61,492 nucleotides of DNA from JBFIHF01 sp964411125 (GTDB taxonomy: Bacteria > Myxococcota_A > Bradymonadia > Bradymonadales > Bradymonadaceae), in NCBI GenBank assembly GCA_964411125.1, contig CAYPJU010000033.1, forward strand, positions 1 through 61,492, read 5' to 3'. The notes beneath the pieces were generated by a model, which was not told the DNA's origin, did not search any database, and saw nothing but the letters and a program-made list of their open reading frames with translations. The position numbers and the translations under genes were made by a program. Below are positions 25,569 to 35,806 of this stretch, piece after piece (position 1 is the first letter of the stretch; each line of letters begins with the position of its first letter).

Positions 25569-27278
25569 TTGGACAACCGTCAGTACGCACAGATCCTCGG
25601 CGAGATCGCCGTCCTCCGCGCTCTCGCAGGTCACGGGACCTTCAAGGTCCGCGCATACGAGAACGGATCTCGCGCCGTCGCGATGCTCGGACAATCGATC
25701 GAAGAATTGCTCGAGAAAGGTGCCGACATCACGAAGCTCGACGGCGTGGGCAAGAGCCTCGCCGAGGAGATCAAGGCGATCTGGGAGACGGGGCAGTCTC
25801 CGCTGCGCCAGCAGCTCCTCGACGAGCTCGATCCCGGTCTGCTCGAACTCACGCGGATCCAGGGGCTAGGCCCGAAGCGGATCAAGCTGATCTACGACGA
25901 GCTCGGCGTCACCAACATCGACCTGCTCCGCGATGCGTGCGAGCGCGGCGAGGTCGCGAAACTGTCGGGGATGGGAAAGAAGACGGAAGACAAGATCCTG
26001 CACGAGATCGAACGGCTCGCGACCGACACCGGTCGCATCCCTCTCCCCGCAGCACGGGTCGCGGCCGAGAACATCGCCTCGTCACTGCGCGCGGTCGACG
26101 GCGTCGAGCAGGTGGAGATCGCCGGGTCGATTCGACGCGGCCGGGAGACGATCGGCGACATCGACATCCTGGTGACGACCAAAGGGGATCACGCGGCGAT
26201 CTTCGACGAGTTCGTCGCGCTGAACGACGTCGAAGAAGTGATCGCCAGGGGGGACACCAAGACGTCGGCGCGCCTTCGCACCAGCGGAATGCAGGTCGAC
26301 GTCCGCATCGTCGACACCGAACAGTTCGGCGCGGCGCTGCACTATTTCACCGGATCCAAAGAGCACAACATCGAGGTGCGCGCGCGCGCGAAGAAGATGG
26401 GCCTCAAGGTCAACGAATACGGAGTGCTGAGGCTCGACAGCGACGAGATGGTCGAGACGCCGACCGAAGAGGATCTCTTCGAGATGCTCGGCATGAAGTG
26501 GATCGCTCCGGAGCTTCGCGAGGGACGCGACGAAGTCGAACTCGCCGCCGACGACGCGCTTCCAGATCTGGTCGACATGGAGTCGCTGCGGGGCGATTTT
26601 CACATGCACACCACGGCCTCGGACGGCAAGAACAGCATCGAGGAGATGGGCGAAGCCGCGCGCGCCCTCGGCTACGACTTCATCGTGATCACCGACCATA
26701 GCGAGGTTCTCTCGGTCGCGAACGGTCTCGACGCGGACCGATTCGCGGCCCACATCGAAGCGATCCGCGCTGCGAGCGTGGATGGCATCCGCATCCTGGC
26801 CGGGATCGAGGTCGACATCTTACGCGACGGGACACTCGACATGGACGCGGGGCTGCTGGCCGAATGCGATTGGGTGATCGGGAGCGTCCACACGGCGATG
26901 CAGATGCCGGCCGACGAGATGACCGATCGACTGCTTCGCGCGCTCGACACGGGTCTCCTGCACGAGCTGGGGCATCCGACCGGACGGCGGCTCGGCGGGC
27001 GCTCGGGGTACGATTACGACTTCGATCGTGTGGTGGGTGCCGCGGTCGACGCGAACGTCGTGCTCGAGATGAACGGGGGGACCGGTCGTCTGGACTTCAA
27101 CGCCGAGACGGCCCGGCGCGCCCGGGCGCTGGGCGCGACGATCGTGCTCGGCTCCGACGCTCACTCGACCCGGGGGTTGGCGAACATCTCGTACGCGGTA
27201 CAGCAGGCTCGCCGCGCTGGTCTCACCAAGGACGAGATTCTGAACACGCGTCCACCGAAAGACATCTTCGCGAGCTAG
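25569..27278 (+). CDS. polX: PolX family DNA polymerase with PHP exonuclease domain
   Basis: 569 aa from TTG 25569 (family length ~570); no suitable ATG exists and the reading frame upstream looks non-coding. Residues ~1-180 hold the helix-hairpin-helix 8-kDa-like part (DGVGKSLAEEIK, IQGLGPKRIKLI, LSGMGKKTEDKI), followed by the nucleotidyltransferase palm with GSIRRGRETIGDIDIL (metal Asp pair). From ~335 the PHP domain shows FHMHTTASDGKNS, ITDHSEVL, GIEVDIL, GSVHTA and SDAHSTRGL, giving Mn-dependent 3'-5' exonuclease and AP-processing activity. Role: gap filling in base-excision repair. It overlaps the convergent antiporter gene by 4 bp. Confidence 0.93.
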   Translation: MDNRQYAQILGEIAVLRALAGHGTFKVRAYENGSRAVAMLGQSIEELLEKGADITKLDGVGKSLAEEIKAIWETGQSPLRQQLLDELDPGLLELTRIQGLGPKRIKLIYDELGVTNIDLLRDACERGEVAKLSGMGKKTEDKILHEIERLATDTGRIPLPAARVAAENIASSLRAVDGVEQVEIAGSIRRGRETIGDIDILVTTKGDHAAIFDEFVALNDVEEVIARGDTKTSARLRTSGMQVDVRIVDTEQFGAALHYFTGSKEHNIEVRARAKKMGLKVNEYGVLRLDSDEMVETPTEEDLFEMLGMKWIAPELREGRDEVELAADDALPDLVDMESLRGDFHMHTTASDGKNSIEEMGEAARALGYDFIVITDHSEVLSVANGLDADRFAAHIEAIRAASVDGIRILAGIEVDILRDGTLDMDAGLLAECDWVIGSVHTAMQMPADEMTDRLLRALDTGLLHELGHPTGRRLGGRSGYDYDFDRVVGAAVDANVVLEMNGGTGRLDFNAETARRARALGATIVLGSDAHSTRGLANISYAVQQARRAGLTKDEILNTRPPKDIFAS

Positions 27279-28594
27279 GGGACGGCGGCCGACGGACTGC
27301 CTTGCCCCACGCGCTCGGGCTGGCCCGGACGGACGTGCGCCTCCCGCTCACGGAGCCAGCCGAGCAGCGGCTTGGCTGTCAGCCCGTGCACCACGATCGA
27401 CGCGAGGACAGTGAAAGAAGCGACCGCCCAGATCTGGGCCAGGCCATCGAACTCGGCGTGCGTCTGGGCGAACGCGAGGTAGTAGATCGTCCCCATCCCG
27501 CGGATCCCGAGGAAGGCTACGGCAGCGCGCCCCAGCAGTGGTAGGTCGCAGAACGCCTGCGCGACCATCCCGAGGATGGGGCGGACGACGAACAAGAGGC
27601 CGAGCCCGATCGCGAACCCGGGCCAGGTGAGCGCGTCCAAGATACCGCTCGCGAGCAATCCGCCGAACCCCAGCAGCATCACGACGAGGACGATTCGCTC
27701 GATCTGGTCGACGAAGTGGTGGCTGACGACGTGGTAGTCGTGGCTCGATTCGCGCTGGCGCGCGGTGACGGCGGCGCTGAAGACGGCGAGGAAGCCGTAT
27801 CCGTGCACCACCTCGGCCAAGCCGTATGCGGCGAAGAGCGTACCGATCACGACCAGCCCCTCGCTCGTCTCGATCGGCCCATCGTCGCGACGGTCGTCCG
27901 CATCCTCGCTCTCTTCGGTGCGCTCGAAGACCCACCAGACCCCGAGACGACCGACTGCGTAGCCGACGAGGACGCCGACCACGATCCGGAGCAGGACGTC
28001 CTCGAGCAGCCATCCACTGACCGTGTCCGTGAGCGATGCCGCCCCACCGACGACGATCGCGAGGTGTACGAAGGGGAAGGCGAGCCCATCATTGAGCCCG
28101 GCTTCGGCGGTGAGGGAGAAACGGATGTCGTCGCGTTCGTCTTCGCCGGGAGGGGCGACCTGCACCTCGTCGGCGAGGACGGGATCGGTCGGAGCGAGGA
28201 TCGCGCCCAGGAGCAGGGCGCTGGCGGGAGCGAGCCCCATCCACGCCCAACCAAGAACCGCCACGGCGCCGATGGTGAGGGGCATCAGGACGATCAGGAG
28301 CCGCCACCCTTGCGACCACCTCTTCCACCCGATCGGACGGTCGATCGCGAGCCCCGCCGCCATGAGCGAGACGATCACGATGAACTCGGTCAGGTACTCG
28401 ATGATCAGTGCATGCCCCTCGGCGGCGACGGGATCGAGCATCGGCATTCCGAATGGCATCGAAAACGCCACGTAGCCGACGGCCACGAAGACGACCGGGA
28501 GAGGGATGGGATAGCGTTCCTCGAGGCGCTCGAGGAAGACGCTGGCCATGAGCCCCAGGCCCAGCAGGCACAGCATGAAGATTCGGGGTTCCAC
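27275..28594 (-). CDS. CPA1-type Na+(K+)/H+ antiporter
   Basis: 439 aa, ~12 TM segments. Ion-site motifs of the NhaP/CPA1 family are visible: ILAPTDPVLADEV and EAGLNDGLAFPFV (the ND pair). A charged cytoplasmic loop (EESEDADDRRDDGPIE) splits the two halves. No C-terminal TrkA domain, so it is the short form. It exchanges cytoplasmic Na+ or K+ for protons in pH and salt homeostasis, consistent with a marine or saline lineage but not proof of one. Confidence 0.9.
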   Translation of the reverse strand: MEPRIFMLCLLGLGLMASVFLERLEERYPIPLPVVFVAVGYVAFSMPFGMPMLDPVAAEGHALIIEYLTEFIVIVSLMAAGLAIDRPIGWKRWSQGWRLLIVLMPLTIGAVAVLGWAWMGLAPASALLLGAILAPTDPVLADEVQVAPPGEDERDDIRFSLTAEAGLNDGLAFPFVHLAIVVGGAASLTDTVSGWLLEDVLLRIVVGVLVGYAVGRLGVWWVFERTEESEDADDRRDDGPIETSEGLVVIGTLFAAYGLAEVVHGYGFLAVFSAAVTARQRESSHDYHVVSHHFVDQIERIVLVVMLLGFGGLLASGILDALTWPGFAIGLGLLFVVRPILGMVAQAFCDLPLLGRAAVAFLGIRGMGTIYYLAFAQTHAEFDGLAQIWAVASFTVLASIVVHGLTAKPLLGWLREREAHVRPGQPERVGQGSPSAAVP

Positions 28595-28656
28595 GGCCGC
28601 TCGTTGGGGGAGAGTCCCCCGGAACCTAGCGTCGAATCCCCGTCGGGAAAGTCAGC

Positions 28657-30975
28657 TCACGCCCCCTTCTTTGCAGTGAGGTCGAATCGGGGGACCCGCT
28701 CGTCGCCATACATCCACGAATAGACCCAGAACGAGCGCAGGACTCGCTTGGTGTAGTCGCGGGTCTGACCGTAGGGGATGTCTTCGACCCACAGGTCGAG
28801 ATCGCGGCTGTCCGGGTCGTCGAGCCAGCGCGAAACGTTGCCCCATCCGCCGTTGTAGCCAGCGATGACGAGCACCGGGTGCGTGTCCGAGCGCTCGGCG
28901 AGATCGTCGAGGTAAGCGCTGCCGAGTCGAACGGCAGTGTCGGGCTGGCGCAGGGCGGACTCGTCGTACTTCACGGCGTCTTTTTCGGCCATCATCTTCG
29001 CCGTCCCCGGCATCAGTTGCATCAGCCCGATCGCCCCCGCCCAGCTTCGGACGCGCGGATTGAAGCCGCTTTCTTCGCGCATGATCGCCCAGAGCAGCGC
29101 CTCGGGGAGCCCGCGTTTCTTCGACCAGCTCCCGACCTCGTCGTCGAAGGGGGTGGGATAGCCGACCGCCCATTTCACGGCGTGATCGCGGTCGGGATAC
29201 TCGTCCTCCCAACCGTCGATGTGGCGCCGTGCGATGTCGTGCGAATAAGGGTACGCCCCCGCAGCGTCGAGCAGGGCCGCGATCGCCCACTTGCGGTCGT
29301 CGTTCTCGCCGGCGCGGTTTCGCAGCCGCTTGAACTCGAGCTGCGCGAAGCCGTCGAGCGCGATTTGTAGGAACGCTTTGCCCCGGCGAAACTCCGGGGA
29401 TGACTTGAGCTCGTCGTCGACACCGATCGAGCTCGCGCTCGCCACGGGGATGGTGGCGCAGATGGCGCCTTCGGCGATCGCGCAGACGTCGGAGGTGTTG
29501 CCCCCTCGCATCTCTGCGAGGCGGTTGAGGGCAAACAGCGAGTAGTAGCTCATCGGGTAGTCCCGAACGACCGCCTGGTATGCGGCCTTCGCCGCGTCCG
29601 CCTTCCCGGACTTTTGCATCGCACGAGCCCGGAAGTACTTCAGCCGACCCGCCGAATAGAGGTCGGACTCCCCGGGGTCCTTCTGCTCGTCGACGTAGGC
29701 GACGACATCGTCGTACTTCTCGTCTTCGAACATCTCGCGCATCAGAAGCCAGTGCGCATCGGGCGCCATGTCGCCGTCGGGGTACTCGCGTACCTGGCGC
29801 TTCAGCAGCGCCTTCGCCTTCTCGTCCTGGTCCTTTTCGCGCAGAATGCGCGACGAAAAGAAGAGCGCGTCGTCGGCGTACGAGTGTTTCGCATACTCTT
29901 TCGCCAGCGTTGCGTAGGTCTCGAGCGCCTCGTCTTTGCGCCCCGCATTCCAATAAGCCTTGCCGGCCTTGTAGAGAGCGCGGCGGTGAAATTCGCCGTC
30001 GCATTCGGCGATCGTCTTGTCGTACCAGGGGATGGAATCGGAGTGCTTGCGAAGCTTCGTGAAGCTGTTGCCGATCATGTAGAGCGCTTCACAGCGTTCG
30101 GTCGACTTCTTCGGCCAGCCTTCGACGACCTTCGCGAGGTCGGCCGCGACCTTCTCGCTTTCGTGAGCGCGGAAGCGCACGCGGTACTCGGTGAGCCAGT
30201 CGTCCGCTCTTCGCACCAGCACCTTCTTCTTGTCCGACTTGGACAGCGCCTCGTGGACTTCCTTTTCCAGCGCCGTGAAGGGCTCGTCGATCCCGGACCA
30301 GAAGGGCGTCTCGCGTCGGACGCGGGTCAGGAGCTCCGCGGCCGCGAGATGCTTGCCCTGGGCGTGAAGATCGCGGGCGAGCTCCGTGCGGGCGAGCGGC
30401 GCGTCGTCGTCTCCCGGGAACGCGTCGACGAACGCCTGAAGCGCGCGTCGGCCCTGCGACTTGTCCTCCTGCCGCAGGAGCGCACGTCCCAGGAGCAGCG
30501 AGGCGGAACGGTAGGCCACCGCATCGGAGGGCACACGAGCAGCATGCGCCGCGGCCTGTTCCCAACGGCCGGCGCGGAACGCCGCTTCCCCGGCGTACAG
30601 GCTCGCATAGTCGACGAAGAGCCCCGTCCCCTCGCTGAGCTTCTCGAAAACGGGCTGCGCGGCGTCGTTCTCCCCTGCCCCGAGCGCGATCCACGCCCAG
30701 AGGAAAGCGAACCGCTCGTCCTCGGGAGGCTTCGCCCCATCCAGGGCCTTCCAGGCGGCGTCCCAGTCGTCGGCCGCGACCGCCTTTTCCACCTCGGGGG
30801 GGAAAGGCCAGTCGACCTTCTCGACGACGGGTCGTTTGGTCGTCGGGATTCGCTGAATCACGCGGAAGCGGGTCGCGTCGCCGGCGGTCCGCAGACCGTC
30901 GGGCTGTTGCGCCCACGCAGGAACGGAAGCGGCGGTCAGCGCCGCTGCGCACATTGTCACGAGGAACCTTCGCAC
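28657..30975 (-). CDS. Soluble-type lytic murein transglycosylase with TPR superhelix
   Basis: 772 aa from GTG 30975, which gives the signal peptide MRRFLVTMCAAALTAASVPAWAQ; the longer frame from 31065 has a poor N-terminus. Residues ~60-560 are TPR-like helices (Slt70 U-domain architecture). The C-terminal SLT domain shows the catalytic Glu in WAIMREESGF, then SWAGAIGLMQLMPGTA and the substrate-site VIAGYNGGWGNVSRW. It cleaves peptidoglycan glycan strands to 1,6-anhydro-MurNAc ends. With an envelope-spanning machine nearby, wall remodelling is a plausible link but Slt enzymes are ubiquitous. Confidence 0.92.
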   Translation of the reverse strand: MRRFLVTMCAAALTAASVPAWAQQPDGLRTAGDATRFRVIQRIPTTKRPVVEKVDWPFPPEVEKAVAADDWDAAWKALDGAKPPEDERFAFLWAWIALGAGENDAAQPVFEKLSEGTGLFVDYASLYAGEAAFRAGRWEQAAAHAARVPSDAVAYRSASLLLGRALLRQEDKSQGRRALQAFVDAFPGDDDAPLARTELARDLHAQGKHLAAAELLTRVRRETPFWSGIDEPFTALEKEVHEALSKSDKKKVLVRRADDWLTEYRVRFRAHESEKVAADLAKVVEGWPKKSTERCEALYMIGNSFTKLRKHSDSIPWYDKTIAECDGEFHRRALYKAGKAYWNAGRKDEALETYATLAKEYAKHSYADDALFFSSRILREKDQDEKAKALLKRQVREYPDGDMAPDAHWLLMREMFEDEKYDDVVAYVDEQKDPGESDLYSAGRLKYFRARAMQKSGKADAAKAAYQAVVRDYPMSYYSLFALNRLAEMRGGNTSDVCAIAEGAICATIPVASASSIGVDDELKSSPEFRRGKAFLQIALDGFAQLEFKRLRNRAGENDDRKWAIAALLDAAGAYPYSHDIARRHIDGWEDEYPDRDHAVKWAVGYPTPFDDEVGSWSKKRGLPEALLWAIMREESGFNPRVRSWAGAIGLMQLMPGTAKMMAEKDAVKYDESALRQPDTAVRLGSAYLDDLAERSDTHPVLVIAGYNGGWGNVSRWLDDPDSRDLDLWVEDIPYGQTRDYTKRVLRSFWVYSWMYGDERVPRFDLTAKKGA

Positions 30976-31124
30976 TCCATTGCTCCGGTTTTTGGATGGG
31001 TTGTCGCCGCGAGCATACCACAGCTTCGCGCGGTGTCGCGAAATCGTTGGAAGGGCGGCATTCATGATTTTGCAACCGCGACGGATCGCGGGACATTCCC
31101 GCGCTCGCGCGAACTCACGATGGC

Positions 31125-33848
31125 TCAGATCCCCGACTTCACTTCGATCTTTCCGATCGTGATGCGATCGCGGCCGTCGTGCGCTTCGCGCGGCGTGACC
31201 GACATCCGGCGACTGCCGAGGAAGAAGCCCATGTTGAGGGTGTAGACCCCCGGTGACGAGTACGAGTCGATTTCCAGCGGATGGACGTCCTTCACGACGT
31301 CCCCTGGGAGCCAGTAGTTCGTGGGGAACTCACCGTCGTTCGGGTAGTGGTCGCCGTTGATGCGGTTCCCGGGATAGTCGACGTGGAGGAAGATCTTCTG
31401 CGACGACGGCACCCGCTTCAATACCCGGAAGTAATACGTGATCACCATCTCTTCGCCCCATTCGTAGACGGGAACTCCGTTGGACGGGCGTGGCTTGTCG
31501 AGGCTGTATCCCAGGAACTCGAGCGCGCCGTCGAAGACAGCGTGCTTTTGTTCGCCACCCGATTCGTAGGTCACCGGGTAGTCGACCTGCGGCTCGCCTT
31601 CGACGATCTTGTCCGCGACGAAGTTGTGGTCCGTCTCCCCGTCCTCGAGACGATTCGAGACCAGCAGCAGACGACTCGACCGGGCGTCGAGGACGGCGAG
31701 GTTCTTCCCCTTTGCTTTACGGACGTCGTAGTTGATGGCGGCGAGCTTCGAGCGTGGAATGACGGCGAAGATGCGCTCTTCCCCGCCGAAGGCGTCGTGC
31801 AACTGCCGCGACGATTTCAGGTCTTCGAGGTCCTGGAGGTAGATCGAGTTGTCGCGTGCCGTCACCTGATAGCGGTAGAGGGGTTCGTCCCCGTCGGCGA
31901 GGCGCGTATAGGTCTCGAAGACGCCCCGCTGCGACAGATGATTCGTCACCTCGGGCACGAAGATGTGGACGAACGCCAGAGCGGAGAGCCAGAAGAGGAC
32001 GACCGCCGTCGGGGCGAAACCGAGGGGAGTTTCGACGAAGCGGAGGATGCGTGCGACGACGCCGTCACCCTGTCTGAGCGCGACTTTCTCCGCCGCGCGG
32101 CTCTCCATCGGGTTCTGGGCCCCGTCGGCGGCGAAGATCGCTTTCCAATCGCGGGCTTTCAGCCGCGCCGGCAGGCGTCGGAGGTTCCCGACCGTCACGA
32201 CCGCCCAACTGAGGACGCCGAAGAAGTAGATCCCGAAGAACACCATCCAGACGTACTTCATCGGCTTGTAGAGCCGCCCCCAGGAGAAGTCGTCCGGCAG
32301 CTCGAAGTCCTCCTGCAGGTTGAGGTAGAGCTCGATGAAGCGGGTCGGGTAGCGCTCGAGGTCCTTGCCGAGCATCAAGATCACGACGATCGCCACGAAG
32401 CCCGCGGCGTAGGCCGCCATGGGAGTTCTCCGCACGAACTCGCGGTCGGTGATGAGGAGTCCGATCGCGACGGCGATGGGGAAGTACGCGGGGTAGAAAT
32501 AGTGATCGAAGCCCGACGCAGCGCCTATCGCGACCGCCGCCGCTACGGGCCAGACCATGCAGAGCCGCTTGGCCGCCGCGCGGGGGTCGAAGGCGGCGCC
32601 GCTCGACGATGTTGTCGTCGACGCGGCGCCCACGTAAGCGAAACCGGCGGGTAGGAGCGCGACCCACGGGAAGAGCGAGAAGCCCGCCTGCCGCATCACG
32701 ACGTCGAAGGTCATGTGCTGGTCGACGACGCTACGCTCGAAGATGTGGTTCTCGAGCATGAAGCCAAAGACGCGGACGTCACCGAACAGTTCGCCGTTGT
32801 CGAGCAAGATCGGGTTGGCGAGCGAGTAAGCCCAGGCGAGGTAGACGGCCGCGCCAGCCCCGACGGCGGTTCCGACGAGGCCCTGCGGACTCCAGAAGGC
32901 GCGGCCCGGACGAGAGCGTCGACCGAGCCACGCAGTCGCGACGATCACGAAGATCGGCGCCACCATCCCGACGAGCTGAACTGCCCAACCCGCGACTTCG
33001 GCATCGGCCCCCGCCGGCTTTCCCGCACTCCAGATCTCGTGGATCACGGCAGCTCCGATCACCAGCACGGCCACCGACCCGAACCACTCGAGGCCCCCGA
33101 TCTTCGCCGGCGCCGACGGTCCGTCGCGGCGACGAATCGCCTCTTCCAGCGCCGCCTCTGCCGCGCAGAAACACGCGGCCACGAAGAGAACCAGGTAGAG
33201 GCCGAGCAGCCGCATCTCGAACACCGTCAGGACCAGCGTGAAGGCGAGAGCGGCCGACCAGCCCCACCGAGCGCGGCCTCGCGCAGCGACGAGCTCGAAG
33301 AACGCCAGCACCGCCAACGTCGACGTGGCGACGAAGAAGACCTCGGCAGCGAGATTGTGCACGCCGAGATAGATCGCGGGGATGGTCGCAAAGACGCTGC
33401 CGCAGATCGCCGCTCGATAGACACCGAAACGGCGATAGACCCACCCCGCTCCGAGGAGCACGAGGAGGAACGCGACCACCGCGCCAGGTAGCCGGGCCCG
33501 CCATTCCATCGTCCCGACCTTCGACGAGGTCACGGCCCCGTCACCGATCGATTGCGCCACCACGACGGTGCTGAGGAGCGGGCGATCGACCGGTCGGCGC
33601 TTGTGAGTCGGCACCGCCCAGTTCCAGGATGTCGCCGTCGGAGACTCCAGCTCGGGAGCTTCTCCCCGTGTGGAATACTCCTGCGACGTGAAGATCTCGT
33701 TCGCCTCCCACGGCTCCCAGATACCGATCCCCGACAGGTTGCCGAACAACACGGTTCCCGCCACGACCACCAGCAGTGCGATGGCGAGGATCTCTCCGGC
33801 CCCGGTGGACCAGAAAGCGGTGGACGTCGTGTCGGTGGATGCGCTCAT
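31125..33848 (-). CDS. GT39/ArnT-type membrane glycosyltransferase with extra C-terminal domain
   Basis: 907 aa from ATG 33848 (MSASTDTTSTAF). TM1 is followed by the periplasmic acidic motif GIWEPWEANEIF typical of the PMT_2/GT39 GT-C fold (polyprenyl-phosphate sugar donors), then about twelve TM helices to residue ~620. A soluble domain follows, and residues ~794-907 form a beta-rich domain (MVITYYFRVL, IFLHVDYPG, HYPNDGEFP, WLPGDVVKD, LNMGFFLGS) that clearly resembles the C-terminus of the sulfatase at 42482-44935. Likely sugar transfer to lipid or protein in the periplasm; acceptor unknown. The 149 bp to the next gene hold nothing recognised. Confidence 0.85.
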   Translation of the reverse strand: MSASTDTTSTAFWSTGAGEILAIALLVVVAGTVLFGNLSGIGIWEPWEANEIFTSQEYSTRGEAPELESPTATSWNWAVPTHKRRPVDRPLLSTVVVAQSIGDGAVTSSKVGTMEWRARLPGAVVAFLLVLLGAGWVYRRFGVYRAAICGSVFATIPAIYLGVHNLAAEVFFVATSTLAVLAFFELVAARGRARWGWSAALAFTLVLTVFEMRLLGLYLVLFVAACFCAAEAALEEAIRRRDGPSAPAKIGGLEWFGSVAVLVIGAAVIHEIWSAGKPAGADAEVAGWAVQLVGMVAPIFVIVATAWLGRRSRPGRAFWSPQGLVGTAVGAGAAVYLAWAYSLANPILLDNGELFGDVRVFGFMLENHIFERSVVDQHMTFDVVMRQAGFSLFPWVALLPAGFAYVGAASTTTSSSGAAFDPRAAAKRLCMVWPVAAAVAIGAASGFDHYFYPAYFPIAVAIGLLITDREFVRRTPMAAYAAGFVAIVVILMLGKDLERYPTRFIELYLNLQEDFELPDDFSWGRLYKPMKYVWMVFFGIYFFGVLSWAVVTVGNLRRLPARLKARDWKAIFAADGAQNPMESRAAEKVALRQGDGVVARILRFVETPLGFAPTAVVLFWLSALAFVHIFVPEVTNHLSQRGVFETYTRLADGDEPLYRYQVTARDNSIYLQDLEDLKSSRQLHDAFGGEERIFAVIPRSKLAAINYDVRKAKGKNLAVLDARSSRLLLVSNRLEDGETDHNFVADKIVEGEPQVDYPVTYESGGEQKHAVFDGALEFLGYSLDKPRPSNGVPVYEWGEEMVITYYFRVLKRVPSSQKIFLHVDYPGNRINGDHYPNDGEFPTNYWLPGDVVKDVHPLEIDSYSSPGVYTLNMGFFLGSRRMSVTPREAHDGRDRITIGKIEVKSGI

Positions 33849-33936
33849 GATGGGCGGACTTCGGAACGTCCGTTCGTCTACCACGAGACGTTGGACGATG
33901 CACGAGCGATGCTGCGCGCAGTCTGTAAGCCGGCGA

Positions 33937-35724
33937 TCAGCGGTCGGCCACCAGTAGCCACGCGAACGCGCCGAGAGAAGCCAGGGTGAGGAGCAAGGAG
34001 CCGAAGACGGTCTCCCCCAACAGCATGCCACCGAGGCCGAAGAGCGTGCCGAATACGGCGAGGAACCCGGCGGCGAGGCGCAGCAGAACGCGGGGATCGA
34101 ACCCCGCTGCGTCCCCCGCGAAGCGGCGCCAGCCCAGCGCTGGCGGACGCACGACGTCGTGGAATTCACGCAGCGTCGCCTCGTCCGTCGGACGCGTCAG
34201 GAGCGCGACCGCGATGGCGAGAGCCGTCGACCCGAGGGCGACGACCAGAATGGTGACAGACTTCGAGATCTCCACGACGAAGAACGGGTTCGTGGCGCCG
34301 AAGAGTTCGGCGCTGCCGACTACGTCCAGACCGACGGCGAGCACCGTGGCCGAAGCGATCGCCGTGATCTCGGCCGGGGCGTTGATCCGCCACCAGAGCC
34401 ACTTCGCCATCGCCACCCCTCCCATCCCGCTGCCGAGCGTGATCAGAAAGACCCACACCGCAGCGATCGACTCCATGAAGAACGACGCGGTCGTCGCGAG
34501 GGTCGCGATCGCGACGACCCCGACCCGGCCCACCGCGACGAGACGGCGACCGGGCGCTTCCGGATCGACCCAGCGTTGCCAGAAATCGGTGACGACGTAG
34601 CTCGAACCCCAGTTCACGTGCGTGTCGACCGTCGACATGAACGCCGCGAGCATCCCCGCCACCATCAGACCGAGGAGGCCCGCCGGGAGGGTCCGCGACA
34701 TCATCATGACGTAGGTCGCCTCGCGATCGGGCACGCGGCAGACCGCATCCACGCACTCGTAGCTCGCGGCGCAGTCTGCGGCGACCTGGCAGACACCCCC
34801 GTCGAGCGGCCAGACGATCAGGGCGGCGAGCCCGACCAGGATCCACGGCCACGGCCGGACGGCGTTGTGAAGCGTGGCGAAGAGGACGCCGGCGCGCTCC
34901 GCGTCCACGTCGCTTCGCGTCGCGTTGAGCCGCTGGACGATGTAGCCGCCCCCCTGCCCGTAGCGCCACCAACCGACCGTCAGCAACACCGCGAACAACG
35001 TGGCCGACATGCCGGGCAGCTCGGCACTCGGCGCAAACGCGAGGAGGTCGGCGCCGCGGTCGGGGTACGTCTCGTGGAGCGTCGACACCAGCCCGCCGAG
35101 CCCGCCCAGTGGCTCGACCGCCAGCCACGCCAGCGCGATCGCCGCGACCATGGCGAGGACGAACTGCACCATGTCCGTCAGGACGACGGAGCGAATCCCT
35201 CCCAGAGTGCTGTAGAACACGGCGACTGCCACGAGACCGATCGTCGCCAGCGCGGCGTCGACCTCCGGGAAGAGGATCCCGACGAACTTGCGCATCGCGA
35301 GGATCACCCACCCCAACGCCAGGCAGTTGATGAAAACCGCCTCGTACCCCGCCTTCAGCGCGCGAAGGAAAGCAGCCGACCGCCCGCTGTAGCGGCGCTC
35401 CAGGACTTCGGCATCGGTGACCAGCTCCAGGCGGCGCCACCATCGCGCGAACACGACCGCCGTGACGACGTGACCGACACCAGCCGTCCACCAGATCCAA
35501 TTGCCGGCGATCCCCCCGGCCGCGACGAGGCCCGCCACGGCGAGCGGAGTGTCGGCCGCGAAGGTCGTCGCGACCATCGACGTTCCCGCCAGCCACCAGG
35601 GCAGCGTACGGCCCGCGACGAAGTACTCCTCCTCGGAGCTCGATACCCGCCGCGCTGCCCATACGCCCACGCCGAGCGCGAACAGGAGGTAGACGGCGAC
35701 GACGGTCCAGTCGATCGGGGACAT
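33937..35724 (-). CDS. Sodium:solute symporter family protein with Cys-rich loop
   Basis: 595 aa, about 13-15 TM segments. Family signatures: EEYFVAGRTLPWWLAGTSM near the N-terminus (GxSMxAT-type, here GTSMVATTF) and PAGLLGLMVAGMLAAFMST in TM8. Substrate cannot be told. Oddity: just before TM8, in a loop expected to face the periplasm, residues ~310-330 carry C-x5-C-x5-C-x4-C (CQVAADCAASYECVDAVC), the same kind of Cys module as in the secreted lipoproteins of this genome. GT39 gene follows after 88 bp on the same strand. Confidence 0.88.
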   Translation of the reverse strand: MSPIDWTVVAVYLLFALGVGVWAARRVSSSEEEYFVAGRTLPWWLAGTSMVATTFAADTPLAVAGLVAAGGIAGNWIWWTAGVGHVVTAVVFARWWRRLELVTDAEVLERRYSGRSAAFLRALKAGYEAVFINCLALGWVILAMRKFVGILFPEVDAALATIGLVAVAVFYSTLGGIRSVVLTDMVQFVLAMVAAIALAWLAVEPLGGLGGLVSTLHETYPDRGADLLAFAPSAELPGMSATLFAVLLTVGWWRYGQGGGYIVQRLNATRSDVDAERAGVLFATLHNAVRPWPWILVGLAALIVWPLDGGVCQVAADCAASYECVDAVCRVPDREATYVMMMSRTLPAGLLGLMVAGMLAAFMSTVDTHVNWGSSYVVTDFWQRWVDPEAPGRRLVAVGRVGVVAIATLATTASFFMESIAAVWVFLITLGSGMGGVAMAKWLWWRINAPAEITAIASATVLAVGLDVVGSAELFGATNPFFVVEISKSVTILVVALGSTALAIAVALLTRPTDEATLREFHDVVRPPALGWRRFAGDAAGFDPRVLLRLAAGFLAVFGTLFGLGGMLLGETVFGSLLLTLASLGAFAWLLVADR

Positions 35725-35806
35725 GCATCCGGGTTACCACGGGCGTCGGTCGGTGGCGATCACGGTGCGCTCGGCGTCTCTTCTCCGCACCGCCGGAGCG
35801 AATCCG

